Positions 1-7,465 of a stretch of 64,000 bases of DNA are shown here, in pieces. The stretch spans positions 1,550,001 through 1,614,000 of the forward strand of contig NZ_JAIQDI010000002.1 in the NCBI RefSeq assembly GCF_020034665.1, in the 5' to 3' direction. The position numbers were made by a program, and so were the translations under genes. The notes beneath the pieces were generated by a model that ran no database searches, was not told the origin of the DNA, and worked only from the letters and a program-made list of their open reading frames with translations. Positions within the stretch are counted from its first letter, which is position 1, and each line of letters starts with the position of its first letter. The stretch is from Niabella beijingensis. GTDB taxonomy: Bacteria; Bacteroidota; Bacteroidia; Chitinophagales; Chitinophagaceae.

Positions 1-341
1 TTATTCCGGAGGCAGGAACATGCTGCGGAGCGCAGAGTGCCATAGGCACGGCCCATAAAGGCCGCCGCCCGGTGGAGATAGTAAAACGCAGCTACCTCAC
101 TTAAAGCCTGCGCGCAAAGGTTTTTGGCTGGGACAGGGCGGGACTTGCACGACACAGGCCTTTCTTCCACCATGCGAAGCACAGAGTGCTGCTATAGGAA
201 CATGAAGCTCCCATGTGCATCCCTTCTTATATAAAGGCCATCGGCCTGCCTGATTTCTTAACAACTCCGGAATTTATTCCGGAGGCAGGAACATGCTATA
301 ATGTATAGAGTGCCATGGGCACGGCGCATAAATGCCATCGG
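1..341. repeat. Direct repeat pair in non-coding DNA
   Basis: Two copies of a roughly 68-bp sequence lie at about 1-68 and 274-341. Both start TTATTCCGGAGGCAGGAACA and share a 'GAGTGCCAT.GGCACGG' block followed by 'CATAAA'. The middle has drifted. Small inverted pieces such as GTGCC/GGCAC give the copies a hairpin. No convincing reading frame crosses this stretch, so I treat it as intergenic repeat DNA. The left copy may continue outside the window. Confidence 0.6.
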
Positions 342-368
342 TGTGAAGCCCGCCTGAGTGACGAAGTA

Positions 369-536
369 GCGTGAGGAATAGCAGCGGCATCCTTTTGCAG
401 AGTGCAACGGAACAAAAGATATAGCGGATTATCCGCCATCTTTTTTATTGTTTTTTAATGGAGCTCATGAGAGCTTCGCCGTTGCCCGACCCCGGCCGTG
501 TGCTGGGCCACGCAGCGCTGGCAGGGGGGACGCCCT
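369..536 (-). repeat. 'GGGCGTGCCC' intergenic element, copy a
   Basis: This is a reverse-oriented copy of an element seen five times in the window. Read on the minus strand it begins near GGGCGTCCCCC, has GGGTCGGGC in the middle, then the hairpin arms ATCTTTTG and CAAAAGGAT, and ends CTATTCCTCACGC. It abuts the 3' end of a broken XRE gene. The centre differs between copies while the ends are kept. Confidence 0.6.
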
Positions 537-541
537 AAAAA

Positions 542-600
542 TTATTTCTTTTCTATCAACTGTTCCAATCGCGCCATCATCTCATCTTTCTCCTTTACCG
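542..600 (-). pseudogene. 3' remnant of an XRE regulator gene
   Basis: On the minus strand, 542-598 reads KEKDEMMARLEQLIEKK and then a stop. This matches the C-termini of the two intact XRE genes at 16596-17015 (KEKDEMMVRLERLIEGK) and 30162-30587 (KEKDEMMAELKKLIPTK). The frame upstream does not continue into an HTH domain but runs into unrelated DNA next to the protease gene. It is therefore a short tail of a third copy. Like the 30162 copy, its stop codon lies a few bases from a 'GGGCGTGCCC' element. Confidence 0.7.
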
Positions 601-645
601 CAGCAGGGAACCGCTACAGGCACACGGTCTTAAAACGGCGAGCCG

Positions 646-2919
646 CTATCGCACAGCTGCGGCGGGTTGTTCCCTGTTAATGAGCTCTATGGCTTTTTCC
701 AGTACCTCATCCCGTTCCTCTTTTATTCCCCGGATGGTGGGCTTTACGACTACATCCGGCACAATGCCCACCCGTTGGGTTTCCTCACCATCGGGGTAAT
801 AGATGCCGAGTCCGCTGATCATCGAGCTGATGCCACCGGGCAATTGAAGTCGGGATACATTTCCATCTGCCCCGGCCGTGGTTGAGCCCATTACGATGGC
901 ATTGGGATGCGCGCGGTAGCCCATGGCATGAAATTCAGAAGAGCTTTGGGAGGTTTCGTTCACCAGGATCACTACCCGTCCCTTATAATAATTGGGGTTG
1001 TCCATCCCGATATTCAACGTTTTTTCAAAGCGGAACTGGCCCGGGTTCCGGAGGTTGCCCCGGGTAATTTTTACAAACGGCCGGGTTCCGGGCATCAGGT
1101 AGAAGCCCAGATCATAGATCACAAAATCCGAAGGATAGTTGCGGTTATCTATAATGAGTCCCTTTGTGGGGGCAATAGCTTTCCAGATCTCCGGCAGGTC
1201 GGCCTTTTTTATAGAACCATTGTTGAGGTAGGCGATGTCTTTATTGATGAGCCGGAAGCTGGTGTCTTTGCGCTGGTATTTGGCATAAATATTTATTTCT
1301 TTGGTAGTGTATGTTTTTAATACCAGGTCCTCTGTTTTGTTCGCTCTTTTAAATCCCACGTGCAGCACAGAATCGTTTGTTCTTAAAAAATCGGCGGCAA
1401 TATCTCTTAGCTGGGTGGGGTAGTTGGATGCGGGCCGGTATTTGAGCTGTTCCTGTATGATTTTTTTAACCGGCCGGCCATTGACAGATACAATCCTGTC
1501 GCCCCGCAGCAATCCCGTTTTTTTACCCAGTTCGTTGTCGTAATACCCCGTAACCACGGGCTGATCTTCTACAAATGTAATTTCAACCGGCGCATACCGG
1601 GTGCCGTGATAGGCATTCAGCCGGGCATTGTTTCCCCATATATTCGCATGCGTGTCATGCACCCGTGCAATGAGCTCCAGGGCAGTAAGGGTATATTCCG
1701 TCGTATCTCTGTTGCTCATAAATTTTGGAATAAACTCCTCCAGTACATTTTTCCAGTCTTCCCCGATCAGCTGTTTATACGGAAAATAGTACTGGATCAT
1801 ATTCCAGTAGCGGTACAGGGCCAACAGGCGAAACCCCGCATCCGGGAAGGGGTTAGAGGGGTAGGCCCTTTCGTTTTTAAAGTCGGCATTACCCGTAGCT
1901 GTAAATCCCAGGTAATAATTTTCCTCCGGCGCATCCAATTGCTGGATGGTGGTAAGCAGGCCGGTAAGCTCCGGGGAAAACCGGTCATCCCGGATCCAGG
2001 CCAGATCCGGCTCCATTTTTATCACGGAGGTGCTTTCCTTTTTTGATCCGCCCGGGGCATCGATAGGCCCCAGGTTCCGGATCCAGGAGGCCAGCACCGC
2101 ATCCCGTTCCGGTTGATTTCCCGTATTTAATATTTTTGGCAATATCCGGAACAGCTCATAATCCCAGTTCCATAATCCTTTTGCAATATCCGGATGCCGG
2201 TATTTTAAAAATCCCCAGATCAGCCCCAGCACTTTCAGGTTTGCGACCTGCTTTTTATCCGGTGTCATGGCAGCTATATATGAGCCGTTGTCAAACGCTT
2301 TGTCTTCCTCTGCCGGAACCACTTTTTTCTCAAGCGGTTTCAGCTGTTCAAGCGGTACACCGTCGATGCTTACTTGTAGGTCGTCCATCCACATTTTCCC
2401 CGGGCCGGCCAGCAAACCGCCCACTACAATTTGCTTGGTTTTGTCAGGAGCCATGTCTAAAACGATCTCATATTTTTGCCAGCCGGTGGTACCTTTAATG
2501 CCCCTTTGCTGCATATTATCAAAAGCAATATTGGGGTCGATCCGCACCCACAACCCTGCAAATCCGTCGCTCACATTTTCTGTTTTTACATAACCCGAAA
2601 GTTTAATCCTACGGCCGGCATAATTGCCCGGAAGCGTAAATGCCCAGGCGTGGTAACCGCCATGATCCGGGAGCGACTGGATGGTTGCCGCATAAGCGCC
2701 GCTTTTTACAGCCGCTGTATCCAGGGAAAGCAGGTAGTTCTTTTCGCCAAAGTCTTCCCATCCCAGCGGTTTTTGGTCCTTCGCCATTTCAAAATCCAGG
2801 TTCAGGCGGGATGCAGGCCCCTGGGCCTGGCAAAAATTCATTGCGAAGAGGAGGAACAATACAGCAGTTGCTGGTAATACTCGTTTTTTCATTGCAGGCA
2901 TTTTTAATTTTGGATTCAT
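646..2919 (-). CDS. Secreted S41 (C-terminal processing) family peptidase
   Basis: This 757-residue protein starts with a signal peptide (hydrophobic VLFLLFAMNFCQA). The start at 2892 (MKKRVLPATA) would give a more typical signal peptide than the annotated one at 2919. Residues about 35-190 look like a beta-sandwich, carbohydrate-binding-like module. A PDZ-like stretch follows (GLLRGDRIVSVNGRPV). The C-terminal peptidase core carries the nucleophile region NETSQSSSEFHAMGYR and the glycine-rich TTAGADGN, both typical of S41 tail-specific proteases. It probably cleaves peptides in the periplasm or at the cell surface. It is a single gene with no co-directional neighbour close by. Family-level assignment is firm; the substrate is unknown. 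Confidence 0.85.
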   Translation of the reverse strand: MNPKLKMPAMKKRVLPATAVLFLLFAMNFCQAQGPASRLNLDFEMAKDQKPLGWEDFGEKNYLLSLDTAAVKSGAYAATIQSLPDHGGYHAWAFTLPGNYAGRRIKLSGYVKTENVSDGFAGLWVRIDPNIAFDNMQQRGIKGTTGWQKYEIVLDMAPDKTKQIVVGGLLAGPGKMWMDDLQVSIDGVPLEQLKPLEKKVVPAEEDKAFDNGSYIAAMTPDKKQVANLKVLGLIWGFLKYRHPDIAKGLWNWDYELFRILPKILNTGNQPERDAVLASWIRNLGPIDAPGGSKKESTSVIKMEPDLAWIRDDRFSPELTGLLTTIQQLDAPEENYYLGFTATGNADFKNERAYPSNPFPDAGFRLLALYRYWNMIQYYFPYKQLIGEDWKNVLEEFIPKFMSNRDTTEYTLTALELIARVHDTHANIWGNNARLNAYHGTRYAPVEITFVEDQPVVTGYYDNELGKKTGLLRGDRIVSVNGRPVKKIIQEQLKYRPASNYPTQLRDIAADFLRTNDSVLHVGFKRANKTEDLVLKTYTTKEINIYAKYQRKDTSFRLINKDIAYLNNGSIKKADLPEIWKAIAPTKGLIIDNRNYPSDFVIYDLGFYLMPGTRPFVKITRGNLRNPGQFRFEKTLNIGMDNPNYYKGRVVILVNETSQSSSEFHAMGYRAHPNAIVMGSTTAGADGNVSRLQLPGGISSMISGLGIYYPDGEETQRVGIVPDVVVKPTIRGIKEERDEVLEKAIELINREQPAAAVR

Positions 2920-3081
2920 AGAGCGTTTTATAAATATACGATTCCTGCTATATAAACCCAGGCACGTGCCTTTTTTTAATATAATTTTGGCAAAGGCCAG
3001 CCCCCCGACTTTCCCTTTGCCACAACGCTAACATAGCTCATGAAGGTGACATATCACAGTAGGGATTAGCGGGATATTTTT

Positions 3082-3200
3082 GGGCGTGCCCCAGCCCGCT
3101 ATGCGAGGGCCCACGCAGGGCTGGGTCGGGCTATGCAGGGGTTCCGTGCTGCGCACCGGCCGCTGTTGACGGCCGCCCTTTCTATCCCTCACGCGGGCAT
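3082..3200 (+). repeat. 'GGGCGTGCCC' intergenic element, copy b
   Basis: Forward copy: GGGCGTGCCCCAGCCCGC, then GGGTCGGGCTATGCAGG, a GC-rich inverted stretch (CGGCCGCTGTTGACGGCCG), and the end CTATCCCTCACGCGG. The central block from TATGCAGGGG to CCTCACGCGG is nearly identical to copy d at 19778-19935. Confidence 0.65.
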
Positions 3201-3314
3201 CCGCGCCATAAAACCGATAAACGTTCATTGAAGAATAAGAAAGACCTCGCCGTCATTCCGGCCACCCCATAAAGCGATAACATTTCTTCCTACGATTGTT
3301 CTTTAAGGATAACG

Positions 3315-3342
3315 ATCCGGATATGTGCCGGATATTTTTTTT
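3315..3342 (+). terminator. Intrinsic terminator with no obvious gene
   Basis: ATCCGG (3315-3320) and CCGGAT (3328-3333) form a 6-bp stem with a 7-nt loop, followed by A and a run of T. On the plus strand this is a standard intrinsic terminator, yet the nearest protein genes on both sides are on the minus strand. A small plus-strand transcript through the element at 3082-3200 would explain it. Confidence 0.5.
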
Positions 3343-3411
3343 ACTGTCAAACAGCTGCAACGCAGCGTTGATCCCCGAAGCAAGCAGGCCATAACAGGTA
3401 TCGAAGGTGCA

Positions 3412-3448
3412 GTACACCGGTCACAGGATTTATACGGGGCCGGTGTAC
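3412..3448. repeat. Inverted repeat, 9-bp perfect arms
   Basis: GTACACCGG (3412-3420) and CCGGTGTAC (3440-3448) are perfect complements separated by 19 nt. There is no T run after it, so it is not a simple terminator. The rest of 3201-3562 shows no supportable gene. Confidence 0.5.
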
Positions 3449-3562
3449 AAATTACCGCTGCTCCGCAGCTGGGGTGCTCATTTATTATTCCGTGTTACAA
3501 AGATTGCCGGCGCGCTGCACCTGTAAGCTCAACCAAAAGCAACACCTGTGTTGCAAATGGTT

Positions 3563-4867
3563 TTATCTGGTTCTGAATTTTACGGGATATTTTTCGGCTT
3601 TTAGCGGATAGCCGTCTTTTGATCTGAAACTCTTGTTCGTTATTATAAATCCGTATTCTTTACCCGGCAGCAATTCAACGCTTACCACACATGTTCTGTC
3701 GTTATTCTCAAAACCGGTTACCTTTTTTATGGGGAAATAGTCTTTCCCTTTTTCCGGGTAGTCAAAGGAATAGTTTACCGGAATCATTTCTTTGGAAAAG
3801 GTTATCCGCAGCTCGGTTACTTTCGGATCCACATTGGCAGCTCCATTTTTAAACGGCTCTATTTTTACAACGCGGGGGAGCTTTTTTTCATACTCCTGAA
3901 TCAATTTCTTTTTATTTACATTTTTGTAGAATTTTGATTGGGCAAGAAATAATTCAACCGCTTTGTTGTTACTATAATCCAGTTCAATGATGTCCTTTAT
4001 TGCCCGCTTTTTGTCCGTTGCCTGCTGGTAGTAGGATTTACAGATTTCATAACCGATAAAATACCCCAGGTCTGCCGTATCGCCTTTTTGTGCGCCATTG
4101 TACAGCCAATTAGCATCGTAGCCTAAAAACATGTCCTTTTTAAACTGCTCTTTTATTTTTGCCCTGTGCAGGTTGCCATACAACATATAAGGCCGTTGCA
4201 GGGGCTGACCAAGCACCAGCTCCGCCATAAAATCACAAGCGCCTTCCTTGATGGCTTTATTAAGCAATTGATAACTGTTATTTGCCTTTTGCTGGGTATG
4301 GATGTATTCGTGGATGTTGAAATACAGAATATCTTCAACCGACTGTTTGGCAAACGTGTTCTTTAACCATTGCCAGTCGTTATTAAATTCAGAAACATCA
4401 ATACCGGGGGTTCCGGTAGCAATTTCTGCACCCACCAGCACCCTGTTATCAAGCGTTGTGCCCCCTGCCTGCAATGCGCCTATGGTAAAATACATATTGG
4501 CATCTTTTAAGTCGGGGTAAAGGCCTTTCAGGGTTTCTACTCCTTTATTCAGCGCAGCAGTCTTGTTCTTTATGGCTAAGGTATGTGGCCTAATAGCGTT
4601 CCAAAACCGGGGATATTTATCAATAAGTTCAACATACCCTGTATCGCTGTAGTTTTCAATTTTCATAAAGGCTTTCAGGCCTTCGGTACCTTTTTCAATA
4701 TACAGTTTGTTAATGAAGTACAGTTTTTTTGAATAATCACTTGTTTGCCGGATGCTGTCAAAGGCCATCCAAAAGTGATCAATATCTGCGGTAAATACTT
4801 TATTGGCCGGTTGGGAATAGACACCGGTGGCAGCCAGTATAAGAAGGACGGTGAATGCTTTTTTCAT
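3563..4867 (-). CDS. Secreted zincin-like protein with C-terminal Ig-like domain
   Basis: This 434-residue protein has a signal peptide (MKKAFTVLLILAATGVYSQ). Around residue 190 it carries NIHEYIHTQ, which fits the HExxH zinc-protease motif, and EGACDFMAEL follows about 25 residues later as a plausible third-ligand helix, as in DUF2268-type predicted metalloproteases. The last 100 residues (VKIEPFKNGAANVDPKVTELRITFSKEM) look like a Big_5 bacterial Ig-like domain. It is probably a periplasmic or surface zinc peptidase. The assignment rests on these motifs; no substrate can be inferred. It stands alone on the minus strand with its own promoter candidate just upstream. Confidence 0.7.
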   Translation of the reverse strand: MKKAFTVLLILAATGVYSQPANKVFTADIDHFWMAFDSIRQTSDYSKKLYFINKLYIEKGTEGLKAFMKIENYSDTGYVELIDKYPRFWNAIRPHTLAIKNKTAALNKGVETLKGLYPDLKDANMYFTIGALQAGGTTLDNRVLVGAEIATGTPGIDVSEFNNDWQWLKNTFAKQSVEDILYFNIHEYIHTQQKANNSYQLLNKAIKEGACDFMAELVLGQPLQRPYMLYGNLHRAKIKEQFKKDMFLGYDANWLYNGAQKGDTADLGYFIGYEICKSYYQQATDKKRAIKDIIELDYSNNKAVELFLAQSKFYKNVNKKKLIQEYEKKLPRVVKIEPFKNGAANVDPKVTELRITFSKEMIPVNYSFDYPEKGKDYFPIKKVTGFENNDRTCVVSVELLPGKEYGFIITNKSFRSKDGYPLKAEKYPVKFRTR

Positions 4868-4906
4868 GCTTTTTTTCAGTTAACGCGTTCAAAACGATTA
4901 CCGGTT

Positions 4907-4914
4907 CAAATATA
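4907..4914 (-). promoter_or_regulatory. Candidate Bacteroidota -7 element (TATATTTG)
   Basis: On the minus strand TATATTTG fits TAnnTTTG and lies 40 nt upstream of the ATG at 4867. No clear TTTG -33 element is seen at the expected distance, so this is moderate evidence only. Confidence 0.4.
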
Positions 4915-5094
4915 TGCGAAGATTTTCGTATTTACTTACCAGGTATGATCATCTGATGGCTAAATAATGTGATCTCTCATTTAACACCGGTTGCATAAGC
5001 TGCGGTAAAGGCCGAAAGCGGGTCCGTAAAATTATTAATGCCAATTTGTTATAATAAAGTGATGCTGCAATGTATATAGCCCGGCGCATCAGCA

Positions 5095-5430
5095 AGCCGG
5101 TACCCCACCTGTGTGGGCAGGGAGGGGGTACCTTTAAGGTGGGGAGGGGTACCCCAAACCTGAACTGACGAAGCAAAAACCTAAACCGGCGAAGAAATAT
5201 GCATAAACGACCCACCTAAAAGGTGGGGGGTGTACTGCTTAAGGGTGGGTGGAGGGTAGGCAAAAGCTTAATTGACCGATGGCTGAAGGTAGGTACCCCC
5301 ACCTGTATAGGCAGGGGTACTCCAGGCAAAAGCTTCGGCAATTTAGCAAAGAGGTAGGTGCGCTAAGAAAAAGGTAGGGCTCCCACCTTTAAAGTACGGG
5401 GGGGGGTAAGCAGTCCGGGGGTAATGCGCA
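5095..5430. repeat. G-rich imperfect repeats with GGTACC/ACCCC hairpins
   Basis: The 728-bp gap 4868-5595 contains many short blocks of the type GTACCCC.ACCTG and AGGTGGGG in both orientations, plus runs of four or more G. Two blocks, near 5099 and 5296, are imperfect copies (ACCTGTGTGGGCAGG and ACCTGTATAGGCAGG). No protein frame is convincing. The G runs could form quadruplexes on the plus strand. Confidence 0.5.
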
Positions 5431-5595
5431 CCGGGGTTGTTCGGGGCTTCGGCCCGGCGTCTTCAGGTAAATAAGCAAATATTTCCTATCTTGCTCTGCT
5501 GTCCAATAGCCTGACAAAGGTCCTCAAAAATAAAATACGAAGCCCGGGGCGACAATGGCCTGACGACTACCAATTACCCGATAAAAATCAACAAT

Positions 5596-7464
5596 TTGAC
5601 CCCCATCCCCTTAAATATCACCAACGCCGACATCCACAAAGCCGTTCAGGAAACGGAGCTTTCCGCCATACCGCCCCGAAGATTCTACACCAAGTACTAC
5701 CTGGTAGTAGATGGCAAAAAATACCCACCCAAATACATCCTCTCCCGGGCCAATCAATACGCCAACGGACAGGAACTGGGCCTGGATGCGTTCACCACGC
5801 AGCAGGCGGTAGCCTACTTCAGCAAAATGGGGTTCCAGGTGGAGAAAAGGGAAGAAGTGCCCAGCTACTTTGACGAGCTCAACCGCTTCCTGGAGCAGAC
5901 AAAAACTGATGATCTCAAATACAGCAGCTATCAGAAAAGTTTTATCAACCTCAACGTAAGCGTGGGGTTTGGGCGGGCCAATAAGGCAAAAGTGCCCCGC
6001 ATCGCATTTTTAAATGAAGCCAACAGCGTGCAGGAACGTATTTATCCCGCCTATTTTTTCTATAAGGATCTCGGGTTATTAATACTCGCCTATGGCGAAC
6101 CGGATACCGGCAAGCCGCAGAACAACTGGAAGCTCCGGAACCCCACCACCATCACAAAATATTTTGCCGAACACCATTTGGGCAAGCCGACCAATTATGG
6201 CAGCTCTTATGTGTATAAAGTCTACAACACCAACAATCCCTTAAACCGGGATGAAATAGAGGAGGACTTGCTGGATATTATTGATCTGTACAACGAAATG
6301 CAGGAGGATACCGATATGCCACCCACCCACACCACCACCGAGCAGCAGGAGTTTCAGCTATCTGCTTTTTTAGCAGCATTGAATACAACCGGTCTCAGCT
6401 TTAACCCGGCGCTGGTCACCCGGTTTGTGGGTGCGCTGCTGGCCAAACCCTTTGTGATCCTTACCGGGCTTTCGGGTTCGGGGAAAACCCGGCTGGCGCA
6501 GGCTTTTGTGCAATGGATCTGTGAGCGTGCGCAACAATATTGCATCGTGCCGGTGGGGGCCGACTGGACAAACCGGGAACCCTTGCTGGGCTATCCCAAT
6601 GCGTTGGATCAGCAGGAATATATAAAGCCGGACAATGGCGCGCTGGAGCTGCTCCTGTATGCCAACGAGCATGCCAACAAACCCTGTTTCCTGATCCTGG
6701 ATGAAATGAACCTGAGCCATGTGGAGCGCTACTTTGCGGATTTCCTCAGCATTATGGAATCGCAGGAAGCCATTTCCTTACATGCGGGTGGTGCACAAAA
6801 AAAATCGGGCGTTCCGGCTGCCATCAAATGGCCGGCGAATTTATTTATTATTGGTACGGTGAATATTGATGAAACCACCAATATGTTCAGCCCCAAAGTG
6901 CTGGACCGCGCCAATACCATCGAGTTCCGGGTAACAGCGCCGGAGATGATGGCTTTCTTAAACACTGCGCACCCGCTCAACAAACAAGCGCTCAACGCTG
7001 CCGGGGCTTCCGGGGCGGAAAGCTTCCTGGCATTGGCCGGCGCAAAGGAAGGGCAGGCACAGGGGGCAGACCGCGCGTATATCAATCAAACCTTGATCCG
7101 CTTTTTTAAAGCGCTTAAAAAAACGGGTGCGGAGTTTGGCTACCGTACGGCCACGGAAATATTGCAGCTGCTGCACCAGTTGGGGGTGATCGATCACAAC
7201 CTCTCCTTAAATCAAAAGCTGGATATGGCCATTATGCAAAAGCTCCTGCCCAAGCTGCACGGATCGCGCCGCAAGCTAATACCCGTGTTGAGCACCTTAG
7301 GCGCGCTTTGCTTTAAGGGCAGCAATGTGGAAAAGGAAGTGTTTGAAACCGATGATTTTGATTATGAAACCGACCAGGTGCTCTTTCCCCTGTCGCTGGA
7401 AAAAATAACCAGGATGTACAAAGGCGCCATTGATAACGGGTTTGCAAGCTTTGCCGAAGCCTGA
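5596..7464 (+). CDS. McrB-like AAA+ restriction motor
   Basis: This 622-residue protein reads from a TTG start; no in-frame ATG gives the full N-terminus. Residues 1-80 resemble the small head domain of modification-dependent restriction proteins (VVDGKKYPPKYIL). Residues about 90-215 match the MrcB N-terminal (DUF3578) type (YSSYQKSFINLNVSVGFG). The AAA+ core follows: Walker A GLSGSGKT near 291, Walker B LILDEMN near 366, and GTVNIDETT near 419. The family moves along DNA and activates a nuclease partner, usually when the DNA carries modified bases. The next gene is that partner, starting 1 nt after this stop codon. Its base composition is close to the chromosome, unlike the AT-rich defence genes that follow. 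Confidence 0.85.
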   Translation: MTPIPLNITNADIHKAVQETELSAIPPRRFYTKYYLVVDGKKYPPKYILSRANQYANGQELGLDAFTTQQAVAYFSKMGFQVEKREEVPSYFDELNRFLEQTKTDDLKYSSYQKSFINLNVSVGFGRANKAKVPRIAFLNEANSVQERIYPAYFFYKDLGLLILAYGEPDTGKPQNNWKLRNPTTITKYFAEHHLGKPTNYGSSYVYKVYNTNNPLNRDEIEEDLLDIIDLYNEMQEDTDMPPTHTTTEQQEFQLSAFLAALNTTGLSFNPALVTRFVGALLAKPFVILTGLSGSGKTRLAQAFVQWICERAQQYCIVPVGADWTNREPLLGYPNALDQQEYIKPDNGALELLLYANEHANKPCFLILDEMNLSHVERYFADFLSIMESQEAISLHAGGAQKKSGVPAAIKWPANLFIIGTVNIDETTNMFSPKVLDRANTIEFRVTAPEMMAFLNTAHPLNKQALNAAGASGAESFLALAGAKEGQAQGADRAYINQTLIRFFKALKKTGAEFGYRTATEILQLLHQLGVIDHNLSLNQKLDMAIMQKLLPKLHGSRRKLIPVLSTLGALCFKGSNVEKEVFETDDFDYETDQVLFPLSLEKITRMYKGAIDNGFASFAEA

Positions 7465-7465
7465 T

